From: Halobacteriales archaeon QS_1_68_20
GTDB lineage: Archaea > Halobacteriota > Halobacteria > Halobacteriales > PXRE01
Direction of reading: 5' to 3'
Length of the DNA stretch: 64,000 bases
Assembly (NCBI GenBank): GCA_003021085.1
Contig: PXRE01000009.1
Location: 44,106 to 108,105 of the forward strand
The notes beneath the pieces are model-generated. The model saw nothing but the letters and a program-made list of their open reading frames with translations, was not told the DNA's origin and did no database searches. The translations under genes and the position numbers were made by a program. Shown piece by piece: positions 16,979 to 26,404 of this stretch; within the stretch, counting starts at the first letter, position 1, and every line of letters begins with the position of its first letter.

Positions 16979-17623
16979 ATGACGGCGACCACCACCCAAC
17001 AGCGGTACGATTGGCAGACTGAGGAACAGATAGCAGAACAAGAGTTCGCAGACGGCTACCACGTCGAACGGGACCGACGGACCCCCGAACGTGACGGGTC
17101 CAACGACGCCCTCGAACACGACCAGAACGAGGGGAACCCGAACGCCACGACCATGTACGGGGGTCGCTCCTCGAACGGGTACGACCCGAACGAGCGACTC
17201 CCCGCTTGTGAGCGGTGGGCGACCAAGGGCGACAAGTTCGCCAGTCTGTGGGCGCGGAACGCGGGGGTAGATTCCCACCGCGCGCCACGTCGTAGTCGGG
17301 CGGAATGTAACAAGGCCAACGAACGAACCAAGGACCGCCAGCGGTTCGTTCAAGCCGTCGCCAACGCCCTACGGTTAGGGGAGGACGCGACGGAGCGGGC
17401 CAAGGAACTGGCGACCCTCCCCACGCCAAAGACCCTGAATTTCATCGGGGGACTGGATACGTGGCTTCTCGCGGTCACCCTCCACGCCGCCAACGAACAG
17501 CGGACGGTCATGCGGGTGGACCGCGACGCCCTCAAGGAGATTCGAGCGGACTGGGGCGTCACTACGGACCAACTGGCGACCGCCACCGAAAAGGTGGCGA
17601 ATATCGTGAGGAAAGGGGCATGA
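16979..17623 (+). CDS. TFB-like (cyclin-box) protein
   Basis: 214 residues. The C-terminal 100 (RFVQAVANALRLGEDATERA through DTWLLAVTLHAANEQ to VTTDQLATATEKVANIV) have the five-helix order of one TFIIB/TFB cyclin repeat, ending in a recognition-like helix pair. The N-terminal half is polar with no zinc ribbon. I infer a transcription-factor-like or DNA-binding role in the element. It could also be a replication initiator. I chose the ATG at 16979 over a TTG at 16955. It overlaps the next gene by ATGA. Confidence 0.55.
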   Translation: MTATTTQQRYDWQTEEQIAEQEFADGYHVERDRRTPERDGSNDALEHDQNEGNPNATTMYGGRSSNGYDPNERLPACERWATKGDKFASLWARNAGVDSHRAPRRSRAECNKANERTKDRQRFVQAVANALRLGEDATERAKELATLPTPKTLNFIGGLDTWLLAVTLHAANEQRTVMRVDRDALKEIRADWGVTTDQLATATEKVANIVRKGA

Positions 17624-17916
17624 CTTACGTCGAACAGTATGGGGTCCGAATCCCTGACGACGACGTGGCGAAGCGCATGGCCCGTTTGGAGAAACCCCAC
17701 CGCGACGAAACCGTGTTGAAGTATCTCCACTTCGAGTTAGGCATGTCGTCTGGCGACATCGGGCGACTGTTCGGGGTGAGACGCCAGACCATTCAGAAAG
17801 TGGTCCGCGGATTCGACTGGGAATTTCACCGACGGCGCGGGGATAGTCGCGTGGTCGGGGAGGAACAGCGGACGCTTGGCGAGTTCGAGCGGACCACGCT
17901 TGAGGACCTGATTTAG
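17620..17916 (+). CDS. HTH DNA-binding protein
   Basis: 98 residues. ETVLKYLHFELGMSSGDIGR, followed by LFGVRRQTIQKVVRGFDWEF, is a helix-turn-helix with basic recognition helix. It is the last gene of the coupled operon (ATGA overlap with the TFB-like gene). A T-rich tract (cttctttttc) follows the stop and may terminate transcription. Confidence 0.7.
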   Translation: MTYVEQYGVRIPDDDVAKRMARLEKPHRDETVLKYLHFELGMSSGDIGRLFGVRRQTIQKVVRGFDWEFHRRRGDSRVVGEEQRTLGEFERTTLEDLI

Positions 17917-18118
17917 CCGACCCTTCTTTTTCAACGTATCAAAAACGGCGTAGCAGTCGCTCAGTCGTTTGAAATCGTACAAAAAGCGAAAAGCGGGAAA
18001 GGTCGTAGCGGGCCACCACCCAGTGACCATACCGTGACTGCGAATGTCCCGACTGAGGACGGACGACAACTGAGGCAGGTCACGGGCGTCCTTTTCGCCT
18101 CTCCGCCTCACTCATATG

Positions 18119-18267
18119 TATGCCCTGCGGATAGAGACGGCCTGAGACGGCGGTTTTCAGATATTGGCCCGCTGGCGGTCGCTCGAACGCTCAAACACGG
18201 GCGGACCCCCGCGTGGGGACGAAAACGGATTCGGGCGGTACAAGCGTTCTCTGTCCGCAGGGCATAG
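18119..18267. repeat. Large inverted repeat, 21-base arms
   Basis: The arm tatgccctgcggatagagac (18119-18138) is the near-perfect complement of 18247-18267, with about 108 bases between them. The left arm plus the following acggcctgagacggcggttt matches 15031-15068 directly. Confidence 0.8.
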
Positions 18268-18362
18268 TATTAGGTAGGCCCGTGAGGGGGAAGGGCGTGG
18301 AGTAGTCAAGGCGGTGGCGGGCGGTCACACCGTCGTGGAGCCTGCGCGGGGATGTTGCTGGC
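18247..18362 (-). repeat. Inverted block B (paired with 14934-15052)
   Basis: The reverse complement of this 116-base segment aligns with block A over its whole length. Together the two blocks enclose the nine-gene operon in opposite orientation. Confidence 0.8.
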
Positions 18363-18393
18363 TTTCGTATTATGCAATAATTGAAACATCGTC

Positions 18394-18912
18394 GTGAACT
18401 TGATAGAGTTGGCGAGAGGCCGTTTTTATATGGTAAACATCGCTAACATTCTCGCAACAAGTGGATTAGGGCTTGATATTGTCGGAGCCGCCGTCATCGC
18501 TCTCCCCGACATCCCAAGACTGAGACTTGTTCTTGGGTCGGCAGTTATTCGGAATGGACTTGAAAAAATGGAGAGTACGGGGATTCAAGAAGGCGAAATC
18601 GGATATTCGCCGCTCAGGGAATTACTTGAGACGAAATACGACGTAGAGTTTCCATCCGATGTATGGGCCTTCAGAGTAGGTCAGTCCACTGCGTCAAGAT
18701 ATGGGTATGAATCTGTATTTTTGTTCACCGACCCTGAAGATGAGTCAGAGCAGGTGGCATTAGGTAAAGACTTGGGGGTTGATGTTGATTACCGCGTGGT
18801 CAGAAAACAGATTCGACCACTTCTCGACCGACAGCAGGCTATTGTCCGCGCAAGTGGTTTCCTTTTACTGAGTCTTGGGTTTCTTCTACAAATCGTGGCG
18901 CGATATATTTAG
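18394..18912 (+). CDS. Two-TM membrane protein, low-G+C cargo gene
   Basis: 172 residues from GTG, or 160 from an in-frame ATG at 18430. One hydrophobic helix lies near each end (NILATSGLGLDIVGAAVIAL and ASGFLLLSLGFLLQIVARYI) with a soluble middle (YSPLRELLETKYDVEFPSDV onward). Codon use is A+T-rich compared with the rest of the element, a sign of separate acquisition. An AT-rich promoter-like word lies about 24 bases upstream of the GTG. Its place in the element, outside the regulatory operon and near att, is typical of accessory cargo such as defence genes. No family is recognised. Confidence 0.65.
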   Translation: MNLIELARGRFYMVNIANILATSGLGLDIVGAAVIALPDIPRLRLVLGSAVIRNGLEKMESTGIQEGEIGYSPLRELLETKYDVEFPSDVWAFRVGQSTASRYGYESVFLFTDPEDESEQVALGKDLGVDVDYRVVRKQIRPLLDRQQAIVRASGFLLLSLGFLLQIVARYI

Positions 18913-19246
18913 GTGGGTAAATTAGTCCACGCCGAGCGCGGCCAATTGGGTCCTCACTGAGAAAACAGAAAATGAGGCTCAAACACGGGTGTGGGGGTCG
19001 CCACATATGCGCCAGAGTGATTTTCAACACGTGGCGGGCGCTCACCCACCCCTTACACTACGCGAGAAGGGACCCGTTTCGTGTGTAATGTTGACGGGGA
19101 GGGGTGGATTCGGTCGCCGTCTGGCGGTTTCGAGGCGTTCGAGAGAAGCCATTCCTCACCAACCTATCAGACTGTTAGAGTGGTCTGGCGGGTTAGACCC
19201 CCGATAGCCCCTGAACTGTATACACAGGCGACTACACAAAACGCCT
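18913..19246. other. Right-end non-coding arm of the element
   Basis: 334 bases with no gene. Includes a gtatac palindrome (ctgtatacaca, 19216-19226), mirrored by cgtgtatacgg just inside the left end, and the word acgcct directly before the att core. These probably serve as integrase arm sites. Confidence 0.45.
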
Positions 19247-21056
19247 ACTTCCCCCAGAAGGGGTCCCGCGACCGGCGCTTCTCCAGGTACATGTTCAGCG
19301 CCTCCCGCTCGTCCATCGGGATGTCCTCCAGCAGTTCCTGCTCCAGGATCTTTGCGTGTTTCTCCGGCAGGTACGTCCAGAGTTCGTCGCCCTCGTCGAC
19401 CTGGCGGCCGACCGTCGGGCCGTCGATGGCGACGCTCATCCGCTCGCCCGCGCGGGCCTCGTCGACGTCCTCGCCCTGGTCCTGGATGCCCTGGACCTCG
19501 CCGACGCGCTCGGGGTCGTCGCCGTCGAACTTCGCCACGCCGACGTTGCGCTCCAGGGTGCCGGACATGACCTCGACGCCGATCACCGCGGGATCGGACT
19601 GGCGGAAGACGTGGTCCTCCAGGATGCGGAACCGGCACGGCCGGGTGATGTTCTCGAGCACCTGCTCCTGCTGGGCCTGCTCCAGTTCCTCGACGAACTC
19701 CTCGTATTCCTCGACCAGGCGGTAGATGACCTCGCTCTCGAAGATGCGGACGTCCGCCAGGTCTGCCTCGTCGGCGGCGTCGTCGAGCACGTCCACGTTG
19801 AACCCCAGGACGACCCGGTGTTCGGGCTGATCGGCGGTGTCTGCGACCGTCACGTCACGGGGAGCGACGTCGCCGACCTCCGCGCGGACGATGGGGACCT
19901 CCGCCTCTTCGAGGGCGTCGGCCATCGCTTCGAGGCTGCCGAGCGTGTCGGCCTTGACGACGACGCCGTCCTCCTCGGTGCTGACGGCGACCTCGGCGAG
20001 TTCGGCCCGGACCTCAGCGACGACGTCCTCCACGGGGCGGTCGCCGACGACCCGGACGGGCGCCCCGGCCATCGCGTCCGCCAGTTCCGGGGCGGCGATC
20101 TTGATCCCGGACGCGGCCGTCACGTCGGGGACCTGCTCGAACCGGCTCTCGGCGCGAATCTCGGCGAGCGACCGGGGTTTCAGCAGTGCACGGACGTCGG
20201 TGACGATCGGTTCCTCGGTGCCGCCGACGACGATCCGGTCGTCCTCGCTGATCGTCCCGTCGTACAGGACGACGTCGACGGTGGTGCCGAACCCCTTCTC
20301 TTCCTTGACTTCGAGGACGGTGCCGGCCCCCGGTCCGGAGACGTCGATCTCCATCTCTTCCCGGAGGTACCGCTGTGACAGGCCCATCAGGACGGTCAGC
20401 AGGTCGGGGATGCCCTCGCCCGTCTTCGCGCTGACGGGGACGACGCCGACGTTGGCCTGGAAGTCCTGCACGCGCCAGTACATGTCCGCCGAGAACCCGG
20501 CGTCGCTGAGGTCGCCGATGATCTCGTACAGCGAGTCGTCCAGTCGCGAGGTCGCGTTGTCGCTCTGGGCCTCGTAGGTTTCCTGGATCGGCGTGTCCTC
20601 GTTGGGGTTCCACCCGGGGACGGCGTCGATCTTGTTCGCGGCGACGACGAACGGCGTCTCCGAGCGCCGGAGGATGTCCAGGGCCTCCTCGGTCTGGGGC
20701 TGGAAGCCGTCGTTGACGTCCACGACGAGGATGGCGATGTCCGCGAGCGCCCCGCCGCGCGCCCGCAGGGTCGAGAACGAGTGGTGGCCGGGCGTGTCGA
20801 TGAACAGCAGGCCGGGCAGGTCGAAGTCGTCGGGATCGACGAGCCGGCCCGCGACCGTCGAGACGACGTCCAGGGGGACCGCCGTGGCGCCGATGTGCTG
20901 GGTGATCGCGCCGGACTCGGCCTCGGCCACGGTCGAGCCGCGGACCTTGTCCAGGAGGGTGGTCTTGCCGTGGTCGACGTGACCCAGGACGGCGACGATG
21001 GGCGTGCGAAGCGTCTCGGAGGCCGGGATTTCGGGGTCTTGATCGGGTTCCGACAT
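19245..21056 (-). CDS. infB: Translation initiation factor aIF5B (IF-2 homologue)
   Basis: A 603-residue GTPase that promotes ribosomal subunit joining. G1 is GHVDHGKTTLLDK (about residues 25-37), G3 is DTPGHHSFSTLR and G4 is NKIDAVPGW. Domain II and the linker (EEKGFGTTVDVVLYDGTI) and the C-terminal domain (RPCRFRILEDHVF, PFWGK) follow. I chose the ATG at 21056: the frame is open upstream but the family begins near TPIVAVLGHVDHGK. No intein is seen. The 3' end is the insertion target of the 7-kb element and remains intact because the att core encodes it. Confidence 0.96.
   Translation of the reverse strand: MSEPDQDPEIPASETLRTPIVAVLGHVDHGKTTLLDKVRGSTVAEAESGAITQHIGATAVPLDVVSTVAGRLVDPDDFDLPGLLFIDTPGHHSFSTLRARGGALADIAILVVDVNDGFQPQTEEALDILRRSETPFVVAANKIDAVPGWNPNEDTPIQETYEAQSDNATSRLDDSLYEIIGDLSDAGFSADMYWRVQDFQANVGVVPVSAKTGEGIPDLLTVLMGLSQRYLREEMEIDVSGPGAGTVLEVKEEKGFGTTVDVVLYDGTISEDDRIVVGGTEEPIVTDVRALLKPRSLAEIRAESRFEQVPDVTAASGIKIAAPELADAMAGAPVRVVGDRPVEDVVAEVRAELAEVAVSTEEDGVVVKADTLGSLEAMADALEEAEVPIVRAEVGDVAPRDVTVADTADQPEHRVVLGFNVDVLDDAADEADLADVRIFESEVIYRLVEEYEEFVEELEQAQQEQVLENITRPCRFRILEDHVFRQSDPAVIGVEVMSGTLERNVGVAKFDGDDPERVGEVQGIQDQGEDVDEARAGERMSVAIDGPTVGRQVDEGDELWTYLPEKHAKILEQELLEDIPMDEREALNMYLEKRRSRDPFWGK
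19247..19260. other. Right attachment site (att core) within infB
   Basis: The same 14-mer as at the left end. It overlaps the last four sense codons of infB (FWGK) and the T of its stop. Adjacent element sequence supplies AG, so the gene now ends TAG. Confidence 0.9.
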
Positions 21057-21230
21057 AGATGTGCCCTCCGGGAAAAGGTTCTTACTTCGATGGAGTCGCG
21101 CGCGCGGTTTAAGCGCACGGGTTCGGCCCGGGGCGGCCAGCACGGCCCGGCACGCCGACGTCACCAGCCGACGGTTTCGGGCACCCCACCCGATTCCGTC
21201 GGTCCCACGATGGTTAGCCCCGTGACAGGA

Positions 21231-21242
21231 AAATTTTTTAAC
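21231..21242 (+). promoter_or_regulatory. TATA box of the LamG-like gene
   Basis: aaattttttaac lies 27 bases upstream of the ATG at 21270. Confidence 0.55.
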
Positions 21243-21269
21243 AGATGGCCGTGAGGGACGTCCAGAGTC

Positions 21270-24200
21270 ATGAACGACGATCGACATGACGACCCGGTCG
21301 AACTGCTCAGGCGGGAACTGCTCCGGAGCGGGGCGGTTCTCGGCGGGACGGCCGGATTGAGCTTCGGTGGGGCCGCGTCCGCGTGGTCCCGGGGGAGCGG
21401 CGGCGCGAACGCGCTCGCGCCGTCGTCGGACTCGACGTACGTCATCGAGCAAGGTGGGACCAGGATTCCACTGGCCACGGTCGGTGACTCGGGGACCCCG
21501 ATCGAGGAGATCTACGACGCGAGCGACGACGCGACGCCGACGGGGTACGAGGAGGAGGGCGTCAGCAAACTGTTCCTCGTCGAGCGCACCGACGAACCGG
21601 GTCTCGGGGTCGTCCACGACCGCGGGAACGACCGCCTCCCGTCCGGGGGCGTCGTCGACGACTTCGAGGACGGCGACCTCGACGAGTACAGCCAGCACCG
21701 TGGTGGCAGCGCGGCAGTTACCTCGACCAGGCCTTTCGAGGGGTCGCACTCGCTGGAACTGACGACCCCCGGTGGCGGCGGCGCGTCGAAGGTCCTCTCG
21801 ACGTCCGGCCTGGAGCGGTACCCCGAGGCCGGCGACGTCTACCGCACGCGGTGGTACCGCAGTAGCTCGGACTCTCGTGGCCGGAACCGGCTGTACTTCG
21901 GCGTCCAGGACGCCGCCAACTACTACGAGGTGTACGTCAACTACCCGCACAACGACTTCGAACTCCGGAAGTTCGTGGACGGGAACCGGACGACCCTCGC
22001 GTCCGCGAACGAGACCCCCCGGAAGGACACCTGGGTCGACTGGACCATCGACTGGGGGACCGACGGGACGATCACGGCCACGTACGACGACGGGCAGAAT
22101 TCGGGGTCGCTGACCGCGACGGACGACCAGTGGACCGAGGGCGGCGTCGGGTTCTACCAGCAGGTCGCGTCGGGTGGCGTGAAGGCGTGGTTCGACGACG
22201 CACGGATTGTCTCGGGGTCTTCAACGGTGGTACTCGACGGCTTCGAGGACGGCGACGTGAGCGAGTACGCCGAGGACGCCGACAATACGGGACCGGCGTC
22301 GTTCCGGGCGGTCCCGGCGTCAGACGTCGGACTGGCCGCCCCGGAGGGGTCGACGGTCGGCCAGTTACAGGTCGACGGGACGCTGGACGGGTGGTGGACG
22401 GACCTGGGCGACCGGGGTCGGACGATCCAGGCCGGCGACCGGTTCGGCTTCCACGCGTACAACGGCAAACAACACGGGACGGTCTCGCTGACGTACTGGC
22501 GCAACGTGGGCGAGGCCGCGACCACCGGGCTGACGTTGCGCCTCGAGTACAAGTCCCAGCAACTGATCTGGCGGGACCGCGCCGACGGATCGACGTATGC
22601 CAGCGCGGACCAGTCGCTGGCCGCCGACACCTGGTACTGGGTGGAAGTCGAGATCTCCGACGACGGGGCCACGCACACGGCCAAACTCTACGACGAGCGA
22701 GGCGGGACGCTGCTGAACTCGCTCTCGGCGGAGTTCCCCGGCGGACAGGCGGACGGGATCGAGTGGCGCTACGGCTGGTGGAACCTCGACGGGACCGCGT
22801 ACGTCGACGGCCTCGAACTGCTGGAGACGGACCGGACGGACACCGGCGGGGCCCCTGGGTCGTCGAGGACGAACTGACGTCGTACCTCCCCGACGAGGGA
22901 CTGGCGCACTGGCAGTGGGGTGCCAGCGAGGCCGCCGGCGGCGTGCTCAGTGGTGCGCTCCCGGGTGAGGACGGCCTGACGATCCGCCCCTCGTTCGGGG
23001 ACAGCTCCGGGATCGACGACTGGCAGGTGCTCTCGACCGGGACCGGCTCCACGTCGGGGTTCTCGACGGACTTCGAGGGCGGTCTCGCGGACGCCTGGCA
23101 GGACGCGGCCGACTTCGGGACCGACGACGGCGACCTGGTCGCCAGCGGTGGCGGCAAGATGTGGCGCGAGCAGTCCTCGGCCACCGGCGTCTTCGAGGTG
23201 CAGGACGTCCAGAACACTGCCAGCTACACCGGGATCCGGAGCGCGTTCGTCGCCCAGGAGACGAAGTACGATGGCGCCGAGGGGTACGGCCTCCGGTGGA
23301 TCCAGCACAGGAACGACAGCAACGACGAGGACTACTGGAGCGGGGACATCCGGCTGGAGCGACTGGATTCGCCCGCCGACAAGGGCCCGACGACGCTGGC
23401 GAAATTGACCGCGGACCACGACGGGCGGGTCAACACGGTCCGCGTCGAGCGCACGAAGACCGACGAGAGCGACGACGGCGACGAGGAGTACACCTTCGAG
23501 TGGACGCTGACGTACGCGGACGGGACCACGAAGAGCGGGACGTACGTCGAGGGGTTCGACGAGACGTCCTACACCGAGTCGGACTACTGGGTGCAACGGC
23601 ACGATTCCGGCGGCGCAAGCCAGCGTGTCGGCGGCATCAGCGTCGAGGGCAGGGACGGGGTCGGGTGGACGTCGCTGTCGACCGAGGACCCGGTGACGAT
23701 CCGGACGGAGGTCAGCAGGGACCTCCAGACGTACGTCGGGTACAAGCGCGACAAGATCGAACGGATCAGGAACATCACGACGGCGATGTTCGCCGACTAC
23801 GACACGCCGAAGGATCCGGCGTCCGTCGACTCCGCGGCCGAGCGGTACCTCGACAACCTCGAACCGCGGCTGGACGAGATGGGCCCCGACGAGGCCAGAC
23901 TGCACATGGAGGTCCTCCAGCGGCTGAACGCGGGCGAGCGCGTCAGCTTGGCGGCGTTGAACGCAGTGAACGCGGAACTTGGGCTGAACGACCAGACCGT
24001 CGTCGAGCAGTTCGCGGACGCGGCGGTCGACGCCCTCTCGTCGTTCATGATGGGCAAACTGTTCGAGCGGGTCGCCAGGGTCGGCCGCGCCGGCTCCTCC
24101 AGCGCGACCCGAAAGCTCATCCAGTCGTCGACCTTCGAGGACTTCGTCACGGGGCTGAACCGCCAGGTCGACAGCGTCTTCTTCGGGTCGACGTTCGGCG

Positions 24201-25249
24201 ACGAGTTCTACGAGCGAATCGTCCGCACCGTCAAGCGCGACCAGCTCGCGTTCTACCACCTCTGGGAGGACGACGACCTGGGCGGGAGCATCACGAACCT
24301 CTACCAGACCTCGATCAAGCACGGCGGATCGCTCCCGTCGTTCGACGAAGGCGGGAACCTCGCCGGGGCGAGCTTCTTCACGCAGGTCGAGAAGATGCTC
24401 GACGAGGCCAAGCGGTACGTCGAGCGGACGACCTACGAGTCGGCGGTGTTCCGTGACGACGGCATCCCCAACCAGATGCCCGTCGAGTTCGGCCCGGTGA
24501 GCAGGGAACTGCCGAACATCCCGGACGCGGTGCCGGTCCCGTACGCCGACGAGGCCGAGGACGCCGCGAACACGGTGCTGGGCTGGATCGAGGAGACCGC
24601 CGAGAGCGCGGGCGAGATCAAGGAACTCCCGTCGGTGAACATCGAGCAACTGGAGGACCCCGAGATCGACCTCCCGGACGAGATCCCGCTGCCGGACGCC
24701 TGGTCGTTCCCCGAAGAGGTCGGGATCGACCGGATCGAGATCGACGCCGGCCGGGCCATCAACCAGGTCGACGAACTCATCCCGCTGGGGTACTCCGGGG
24801 TCGGTGCCGAGCTCGCCGAGGAGGTGACGATCCTCGTCGACAAGGTCAGGGAGGGCGAACTCGACCGCCAGCCCGCCGAGATCCGCTCGAAACTCGTCTC
24901 GCTGTACGTCGACTTCTACGAGCAACTCGTCGCGGGGATGGAGGTGATGTTCACCGGTTACGACGTGATGCGGAAGATCGGCGACATCGCCGAGCGGATC
25001 GCCCTGGGCGTCGCGGGCGTGACCGTCCTCGTGGTCTCGATGCTGTCGCTGATCGGGTTCGGCGCCGGCCTCGTGCTGGTGCCGGTCCTGGCCATCTACG
25101 TAGAGATCATCGGCCTGTTGAACGTGGTGGTCGCGGCCGTCGAGGGGATCACCGGCTACGCCTTCCTCGCCACCGCGATGACCGGGCACAGCGCCTCCGT
25201 CACGAAGCTGTTGAACGCGGACCTGAAGCGCCTGGAGGAGGTGCTGTAG
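21270..25249 (+). pseudogene. Giant secreted LamG-like protein with C-terminal TM, frameshifted
   Basis: Two overlapping frames join near 22845-22865 (in ggcggggcccctggg) to give about 1,326 residues; 3,980 bases is one base off a multiple of three. The N-terminus has a twin-arginine-like signal (ELLRRELLRSGAVLGGTAGL). Three LamG/concanavalin-like segments follow. Two begin DDFEDGDLDEY and DGFEDGDVSEY and end in YVDGLELLE-type strands. A third is TDFEGGLADAWQDAADF. Residues beyond about 850 are helical, with a hydrophobic hairpin (GVAGVTVLVVSMLSLIGFGA onward) near the C-terminus. The stop abuts the ATG of the next gene. I know no such architecture with an assigned function. The indel may be a sequencing error. 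Confidence 0.75.
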
Positions 25250-26311
25250 ATGGCGCTGGAAACCGTCGAGGCGATGCGGGACGCCCTCGCCGACGACCGC
25301 AACGAGGAAGTCGTCGAGCTGGTCGACCGACTCAACGCCGCCTTCGGCGACCTCCGGGCCCGCGAGGAGGGCTACATCGGCAAGGCGCGGGCGGTCCGCT
25401 CCTCCGGCGAGGCCGACGAGGCGGCCCGGCAGGCGGCGCTGGCCCTGCACCAGCAGGTCGGCCAGGCGACCGCCGCCCGCGGCCGGGTGCACGGCGCGGT
25501 CGGCGGGTACGTGAGCGGCGAGCTGTCCGGCGAGGAGGCGGCGTCGCAGGTCGGCGACCAGGTCGGGACGTTCGAGGACCTGAACGCCGCCGCCGCCGAA
25601 CTCGACGAGACGGCACCCACCGACGCCCTGCCGCCGACGCTCGTGGTGACCGGCCCGCGAACCACCGCCATCCCGAAAGGACGGTCGCTCGACGGGGACG
25701 TCGTCGTCGGGAACGTCGGCGGTAGCGCCGCCGGGGACGTCGCGGTCTCGGTCGAGTCCTCGCCGACGGTGGACCTCTCGCTGTCACGGACGACCATCGA
25801 CGTCCCCGCCGACGGCGAGGAGACGGTGACCCTCTCGGGGGTGCCACGCGAGGACGCCGAGGTCACGGTCGAGGCGACCACGGGCGACCAGGTCGCTCGG
25901 ACGGAGTTCGTCGTCAACGTCCGTGACAAACGCGAGATCGTCGGCGAAATCGTCACGGACGTCTTCGAACTGCTCAAGCGGCTCCGGGCGGCGCTCGACC
26001 GGGGCGGTGACGGCAACGGCGGCGGCAAGGGGAACTCCAGCGGCAAGGGCGCTTCCTCGAAGAGCTTCGAGGCGAAGCTCGAGGCGGTCACGAAGTCCGT
26101 GGCGACCGCGTTCGACGGCATCGAGGACGGCGACCCGCCGGGTGCGGCCGACGGGAAACTCCGGGCGGCCGCGAACCAGGCGCAGGCCTTCGTGAACGAG
26201 GTCGAGGCCCAGCGCGACAAACGCCTCCCCGAGGGTGCGGCGGCGGAACTCGCCGCCGACGGACGGTCGCTGGTCGCTACCATCGAGGAGGCCCGCGAGG
26301 CCGAACGGTAG
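25250..26311 (+). CDS. Helical/CARDB-like partner of the giant protein
   Basis: 353 residues. The N-terminal helical bundle (residues 1-120) has long amphipathic helices (EVVELVDRLNAAFGDLRARE). A beta-sandwich with the CARDB pattern (about 130-225: PPTLVVTGPRTTAIPKG, VVGNVGGSAAGDVAVSVE, TVTLSGVP) follows. A Gly/Ser/Lys linker (GGDGNGGGKGNSSGKG) leads to a final helical segment. There is no signal peptide or TM. Its ATG directly follows the previous stop (TAGATG), so the two are one operon and probably one complex. The function is unknown. Confidence 0.75.
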   Translation: MALETVEAMRDALADDRNEEVVELVDRLNAAFGDLRAREEGYIGKARAVRSSGEADEAARQAALALHQQVGQATAARGRVHGAVGGYVSGELSGEEAASQVGDQVGTFEDLNAAAAELDETAPTDALPPTLVVTGPRTTAIPKGRSLDGDVVVGNVGGSAAGDVAVSVESSPTVDLSLSRTTIDVPADGEETVTLSGVPREDAEVTVEATTGDQVARTEFVVNVRDKREIVGEIVTDVFELLKRLRAALDRGGDGNGGGKGNSSGKGASSKSFEAKLEAVTKSVATAFDGIEDGDPPGAADGKLRAAANQAQAFVNEVEAQRDKRLPEGAAAELAADGRSLVATIEEAREAER

Positions 26312-26404
26312 GGCCGGCCGACGTATCTTGCACGGTCCGGACGGGGAACACTACGGGACCCCCGTCCCGTGGCGTTTATGTGGGCCGACGCAGAACACGG
26401 AATC

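Larger units (their letters stand above)
17917..18393. other. Non-coding region with inverted block B
   Basis: 477 bases with no credible gene. It holds a T-rich terminator-like tract just after 17920, a 21-base inverted repeat (tatgccctgcgg... at 18119-18138 with 18247-18267) and the long block B. Near 18370 an A+T-rich ttatgcaataat may be the promoter of the gene at 18394. Confidence 0.5.
12233..19260. mobile_element. Integrative element inserted at the 3' end of infB
   Basis: Bounded by the identical 14-mer acttcccccagaag at 12233-12246 and 19247-19260, giving a 7,014-bp circle. The right copy is the end of infB (codons for FWGK and the first stop base). A tyrosine recombinase lies next to the left end. 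Cargo is small HTH, zinc-finger and TFB-like proteins and a membrane protein. No capsid, spike, packaging ATPase or recognisable Rep is present. It is therefore more likely a satellite or mobilisable element than a complete provirus. Its G+C is visibly lower than that of the flanks. Confidence 0.9.

Noticed and set aside
18034..18267. 77-codon frame within inverted block B
   Set aside because: Composed of the repeat sequence itself. No promoter or coding character.
12233..19260. Complete provirus (pleolipovirus or SNJ2-like)
   Set aside because: The integrase arrangement is similar, but no spike, capsid, packaging or known Rep gene was found in the 7 kb.
19081..19725. Plus-strand frame crossing the right att site
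   Set aside because: It runs antisense through infB and has Ser/Arg-rich shadow composition.
19245..21056. Intein in infB
   Set aside because: All G motifs and the domain order are continuous at normal length, with no splicing motifs.
22769..25492. Minus-strand frame of about 900 codons opposite the giant gene
   Set aside because: A codon-bias shadow: the plus strand has recognisable domains and a promoter, and the minus frame has none.
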